From assembly GCA_000969725.1 (NCBI GenBank), contig JXSR01S003805.1: DNA of 22,242 bases; one strand, 5' to 3'. Shown here piece after piece: positions 12,501-18,500 of this stretch. This stretch comes from Ophiothrix spiculata (lineage: Eukaryota > Echinodermata > Ophiuroidea > Amphilepidida > Ophiotrichidae). The notes below the pieces were generated by a model that did no database searches, was not told the DNA's origin, and worked only from the letters and a program-made list of their open reading frames with translations. Position 1 is the stretch's first letter. Every line of letters starts with the position of its first letter. Position numbers and translations under genes: made by a program.

Positions 12501-15500
12501 TTTATCTGCATCAATTTTGATAGAAACTAATGAATATCTTTGATTTGAGGACCTTAAATTGAAAAATGAGAAACGCGATCCTAGATTTTGATATACTGTA
12601 CATAATGGTTGAAAAAGATTTCCTTGCACTTTTTGGTTTTTTTAGTTACGTTTCCCGTAAAAATGATGTTTTTTCATCAAAACTGAAAAGGAGAAATCCC
12701 ATGTTTAATGAAGAAATCGCAAATTTTGACCTAAATTCCATGAATTTTGAGGTCTAAACCTTGGGCATCGGACATCAAAACCTATTATGTAATTGATATC
12801 ATTGGTAAGTATTGTGCTCAACTTTCAGATCCAATTTTAAGCTCTTTATTTTGTAAATATTGAAAGAAATCTAAAATCCCAATGTTTAATTATTTGGTCT
12901 TTGTTTACAACATTGACATGTTTATTGCGGGATTTTAACAAATGTGCTTATATGCAAGAACATACCGCAACGCGTTCACCCGCGCACGCAGTACTTGTTG
13001 CCGCGCAAACAGGCACGCACATCAAAACGCGCAACCTAAACGCAAAATATAGGACGCGTATCTATGCCTGTATTTTCCCGCCAACAGCCACGTGTGTTTT
13101 TTACCGTAAAATGTCAAAATAATCTCTTAATTTTACCTATAAATAAGTTTAAAAAGTTTTGTTTTGTAGTATTTTATTGTCTGTAATAAAAGGTAACATG
13201 CTGAAGTATCAGAAAATGCAGAAAAACAAAATTCTGCTTTAGAACAAGCGACTGGGATTAACAGGCCCCTTAAAGGGACTAGCCTAGATCCGACTTAGAA
13301 TTAAAAACTTATGGAAATGCTCTAAATAAAGCTTAAAAGTATAGTAAAATCCAAAATAGTGCAAAAATTTACACACAAATGGCTCAAATTGAGAGAGAAT
13401 TAATTTGCAATATATCATTCTTTGATGGTGGTGTGACTATCCTGTATTTCCTAAATCCTAAATTTGTACCTCGGATTGATTTACCAGATAAAAGATCAAA
13501 CAAAGCTCCTGGAGATAATTTAATACCAAAAGAGACACAATTCCATCAAAAATAATTTGTTTGCCCATCACTGGTGTAGAAACAAGATCTTTTTAAGTTT
13601 TCAAACCACGTTTTTGCGCCAGCGTAAAAAATTAAAGTAGGTAAAGAATGGCAATTTTCTCCAATATTCCTCAAAATCATGGAAAAAACTACTTTTAGGT
13701 TAATTACTATAAACCAGGGGTTCTCAATTAAATTTGTTGGTGGGCCATTAAGGACAAACACCAGTTCAAAAATACATCTTGGAGGGCCAAATGAAGACCT
13801 TTTTCAATGCTTTTCCTATATACTTCTGTATTCAAGAGGCGATCAAAGGGCCAAATAAAAGTAATTCGGCCCACGGGCCCCTATTTGAGAAGTCCTGCTA
13901 TAAACATGATCTATCGATTCAAGTAAAAAAATATGTAAGTAAAAAATTAGTGGGAAGAATCTAGGCCAGTCCCTTTAAGTAGTGTTCAAGTTGGTAGTGT
14001 TTATTGAAACTTAAAGAAATACATCTAATCATAATCAAAATACCATTTGTCAAAGTAGGAAAAAACGATAAATGTTAGCAATCAGTTTGTAAGCAAGAGA
14101 TTATGCATGTAATGTGGATGTAATGTTACAAATTTTTTTACAAGTCCATGTTACATTCATTACTATTATGTAGAGCCCATCACCAGTACCATCACCAATG
14201 CCTTCAGCAAGAACACCAAGGTGATTGTAGCTCATTTGAAGATTAAGTGATGTTATTTTGCTTGAAATCAAATCTGTGTGTTCTGTTCTTGAATGAAAGT
14301 GAATCAAAGAGGCATTAGGGGCCACTTCAAAATTCAACTGGTTGCTGACCGTCTGAACCAGGGGTTCTTCATGGCCGGTTGCCTTTGTTCAGAACAATAG
14401 CAACTGACTAGAACGGATGGTTCCGTTGACCGCCAGTTGAGTTTTGTAGTATTCCTTGCATGATCAGTGTGCCTATAGTTGTTGGATTTAATTTGTGAAC
14501 GCGTCATCAGAGTCTTGAGCGTACACGCAAGCAAAACAACCTTGAAAATGTACGCTCGCGTCATTGACCACTGCGTATTTACCTACAGATACGCGTTCAC
14601 GAATTAAATCCAACAACAATAGCTACTTATACATGTACATGTATATCATTTGCGTAAGTCAATGTGTTTGAACCTTGCCTAAGATCTACTTTCATTCAAA
14701 TGTACTTTACCACAGGAAATTATAAAGGTGAATCTGCCCTCGCCGACATCTTGTTGTCACCCATGGAGCAGAGTTATTATGCCTCCGGATATGTTCGGTG
14801 TTTGGCCTGATATCCATGTTGATTGCGTAAATCTTCACTTGATATATTTATAGTGTGTGCATTTTGTTTCACATGCACCAATTTTCCTGTTAATAGAAGA
14901 ATCTCGAAGTGTGGCACACGGAGCCATAAAATGGCGGAGGTACAATAACTCATCCTCCATGAGCGACAATCCAAGATGGCCGCCATCCCATAGGATTTAC
15001 ACAGCGGTCAAATGAAAATGACGGCAAGGGTAGATTCCAATTTATAATTTCCTTGGTTTTACCCATGTTTACAAGTTTTGCAGTGAAACTGGGTTCACAC
15101 CCTTATTTGCACTGTTATGTGAGGTTGCACAAACCTACTGCATATTCAAAGTTGTGGATGTATTTTTTGAAGACGTAACTACACGGTATACAAAGTCGGT
15201 ATCTCTGCTGTAAATCAATGGTTCACACAGAAACCTCCAATCCGAAGGTTAATTTTGAAGGTTTTGATGATCAGCATGGACGCATACAACTTTGAGTATG
15301 TGCTAAGGAATATTTCCACAAACAGTGGTAGTATTTACGTGATCTATATGGATTGTAATTTTTAAGTCTTTATTTGATCATATTATTCTGTAACATATAA
15401 AAATGGCAGTTTTGATTTCTTGACATCCTATAATGAAGATTCTAATACCAGCACAAGTTCTGCATGAATTTTTCCAATTAATCACTTTCTTATGATGCAG

Positions 15501-18500
15501 TTAGAGTTCCATTGAAAAACATTGCACAATGTGAAATGCTTGATCACATTATGCCTATTGCAGTGCACAATGAGAAGAATATCAAAAGAATACAAATGAT
15601 AGGCCTGCAAATGATGCACTTGCATAAACTTTGAATGCTTCAGAATCCACATGTTATGCCCTAGGTCATCGCTATCAAAATTCATATTTTTAGCATATAA
15701 AAATCCTTGATTGATATTACACTCCCGGTCAAAAGTGTTTGGGCACAGAATCTTTAACCAGCCATATCTCGAGAACCGTTCATCATTTGCGCCATATTTT
15801 TCCGGATATATATTTTACATATATAGATCTAAAGAACTCAACAGGAATTGAATTTACCGCATTTGAAAATATGGCGTGCTAAACATACTGTATACTTTCT
15901 TCCGCACATTCAAAAACGGAATTTAAATACATAATTGCACATTTGTTGGAAAACTTATGACCTGAAAATGTCCTTTACCGTTACACGGTGATAACGAGCA
16001 CTGAACTAATAAACTACATAGGTACATAGCAAAAAGTGTGTGTGGTGTATTTGTATATGGTCAAGGAAATCAGCCATTTTTATGGTTATGGAAGATCGAA
16101 TATCAGAGGAAACATAGATTTTTTTATATTGGATATATTAGGCACCTATAAAAAACATGAATTTTTTCAGAGTCTTGATGGTTTGATATAATAATCACGT
16201 TTTTCCCGTATTTAAGGGTGCGCAAACACTTTTGACTGCGAGTGTATTTTACAATTCTAAAATGGTTAGTGCAAATTTTATGCATTTGTGAATTGAGACG
16301 TGTCATTTTCTAAATTACTTCCAGGTCCCAGAGAGTAATAATAACACAGTACCTTAGGAAGATTTTTAAAGTTGTAAAGTCAAATAAAGTTTTCAGCATT
16401 CATTTATTTTGCATTCACCTAAATCTAAATAGAAATAAGATTTAATGATAATCATGAATAACATCATTAAATGTATTGACAACTAATGTGCACACATCAT
16501 TGATTAACCTACCATCAGACAGAAAGGGAAGTGAGAGATCATACATTCATTTCATTATTCTTTATAACACATAAACAGTGTCAATAATACTGTGTTGGAT
16601 TTTCATTGCCCGCGGGACACGAGACAAACCTTTTTTGCCTAATCATGTATTAGCTCTTTGTATTTTCGATTTTCATTTTTATTTTTAAATAAAATTAGAG
16701 AAAAAAAAACAGAAAAGAGTTGCCTTTTGTTTTGGATATACAGGGTGAGTCAAATTAAAGTGTAATCAACGGAGGATTTTTTTAACATGAAATCTGTCTA
16801 TGCTTATCATTTTTAATTATACTTGATAAATAGCAAATTTAATCAGCTTTCTTGAGAATTTTAGTTTGTCGAAATTAACCGATGCATTCAAAAGTTACAG
16901 CCGTTTAAGTAGAGGTACCCAATTTTGATGTCGAACAAATTTGCTTCAATATGAACTCTTTTATACTGTACAGCAGTGGGTAATGTCTTATTGATTATGC
17001 ATTGCTGAACTTGACACTGCATTGAAAATGTCAAACGGGCATGCATTTCGCAGAGATACTGAAAAAGATTTAATGATGTAGATCAAATTACTGATGGTCA
17101 TTTCAGATATCAGTGTACAATCTTGATAACCAATGCCAGGAGATAAATCATGGCGCAACCAGCACTGTCATTTTGTTGCAATTAAGTATCATCAGACTCA
17201 TAGCCCGGTTGAAGATCGTCGTCTGTTTTGTCTGTAGTTTACGGGTGCCAACCAGGTCCCATCACCTCAAGCTATTTAAAATATTGTTTGTAATCTAAAG
17301 ACCACGCAACTCTTCATAACAGAAACAAGGAAGGGTCTGGATGATCCTGAGCCAGATGATTCAACAAAACAACAACCGAATTAGAAGTGCTTTTTTGAGA
17401 GATCTGAACATTACCCAAGAGTCAACCCACTACCCGATATTTTACAGTCCACATTCAACAGCCTATTGTTTTCTTGTTATTTAATTTCCATAGGTGTTCC
17501 TATCATAACAATTGATACAGCCTTTGTTACCAGAACGCACGTACACTAAATAGCGTAGTTTTTTCGCCTTTCAAATTGGGTACCTCCACTCAAAATATAG
17601 TAAAACGAACTGGTTATATAAAATCACTGATTAGATTACACTTTATTTTGACTCACCCTGTATCATAAAGGCCCGTATTCACAAAAGTTAATCCAGGATT
17701 TCTTATTCGCAGAACAGAGATAGCCCATAGTTCTGAACTAAGTTTAATTTGACAAAGCCTATTAATTTAGTCTTAATCTTCATTTCCGAATACCAAATGA
17801 AGACATCAATTGAATGAAACTAAAGTTATTCCTGTAATAAAGTTATTCCCCTTTTGTGAATACGAACCAAAAAGATTATATTCTATGAGATGAACAGAAT
17901 ATACGTCCAAGATATATTTGCATGAAGAAATTTGATGAGATTAAGAATCACAATAAAAACTCAACTTTCTCCAAGGTAAAATAAAATAAAACATTGCATA
18001 CCGCATTGGATTTGATAAACAATGAATTTCTTTAGCCTTATGAAAATAATATTTCAGTGCAGGATACATATTACTATGTGCTTGACCCATTTTGTACCTT
18101 GATTTTTCTAATCCGTGGTGAGCATGACTGTTAATCCTTATTGATAAATAATCTTTCGACAACAACATTGTATATAAAACTATGGGCCTGAAATGTCTTA
18201 AATTACTACAACAAGTGAATGAACCTGCATTGATTGATTGATACCCACGACATACTAATAAAAGTGTACTAAAAAGTTAAAATACTAACCAATTCATGCT
18301 TAAACTTTTCCTCATTGTACAGGATCGACACCAGCAAGATATCACATCCATCAGGAATAGACTGGATGAGTTAGCAGAAACACAAAGGATCCAGATGGAT
18401 ACACTCCTTGGAGAGCCAGGCCGTGATGACAAAGATGGCGCCTTATTTGATGATGCACTGACTGCTAGGAGTGATGTGGACAAAGAGAACCTGCAAGCTT

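Larger units (their letters stand above)
11359..18322 (+). other. CEP83: CEP83 intron 9, a 7-kb transposon nest
   Basis: Intron of 6964 bases, GTAAGT donor, CTCATTGTACAG acceptor. About half is accounted for by the elements listed separately (11575-11799, 12144-13273, 13270-13979, 13715-13897, 14335-14439, 14473-14622, 14711-15055, 15718-16246, 16739-17662, 17670-17868). A possible cassette exon lies at 14174-14220. In 11800-12143, 15056-15717, 16247-16738 and 17869-18322 I see only AT-rich non-coding sequence. Confidence 0.8.

Noticed and set aside
12901..13122. 73-codon frame over the CpG-dense patch
   Set aside because: Lies inside a transposon, shows no domain or coding pattern, and has no plausible splice sites linking it to CEP83.
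18277..18483. Minus-strand 68-codon frame opposite exon 10
   Set aside because: Shadow of the real coding exon on the + strand.
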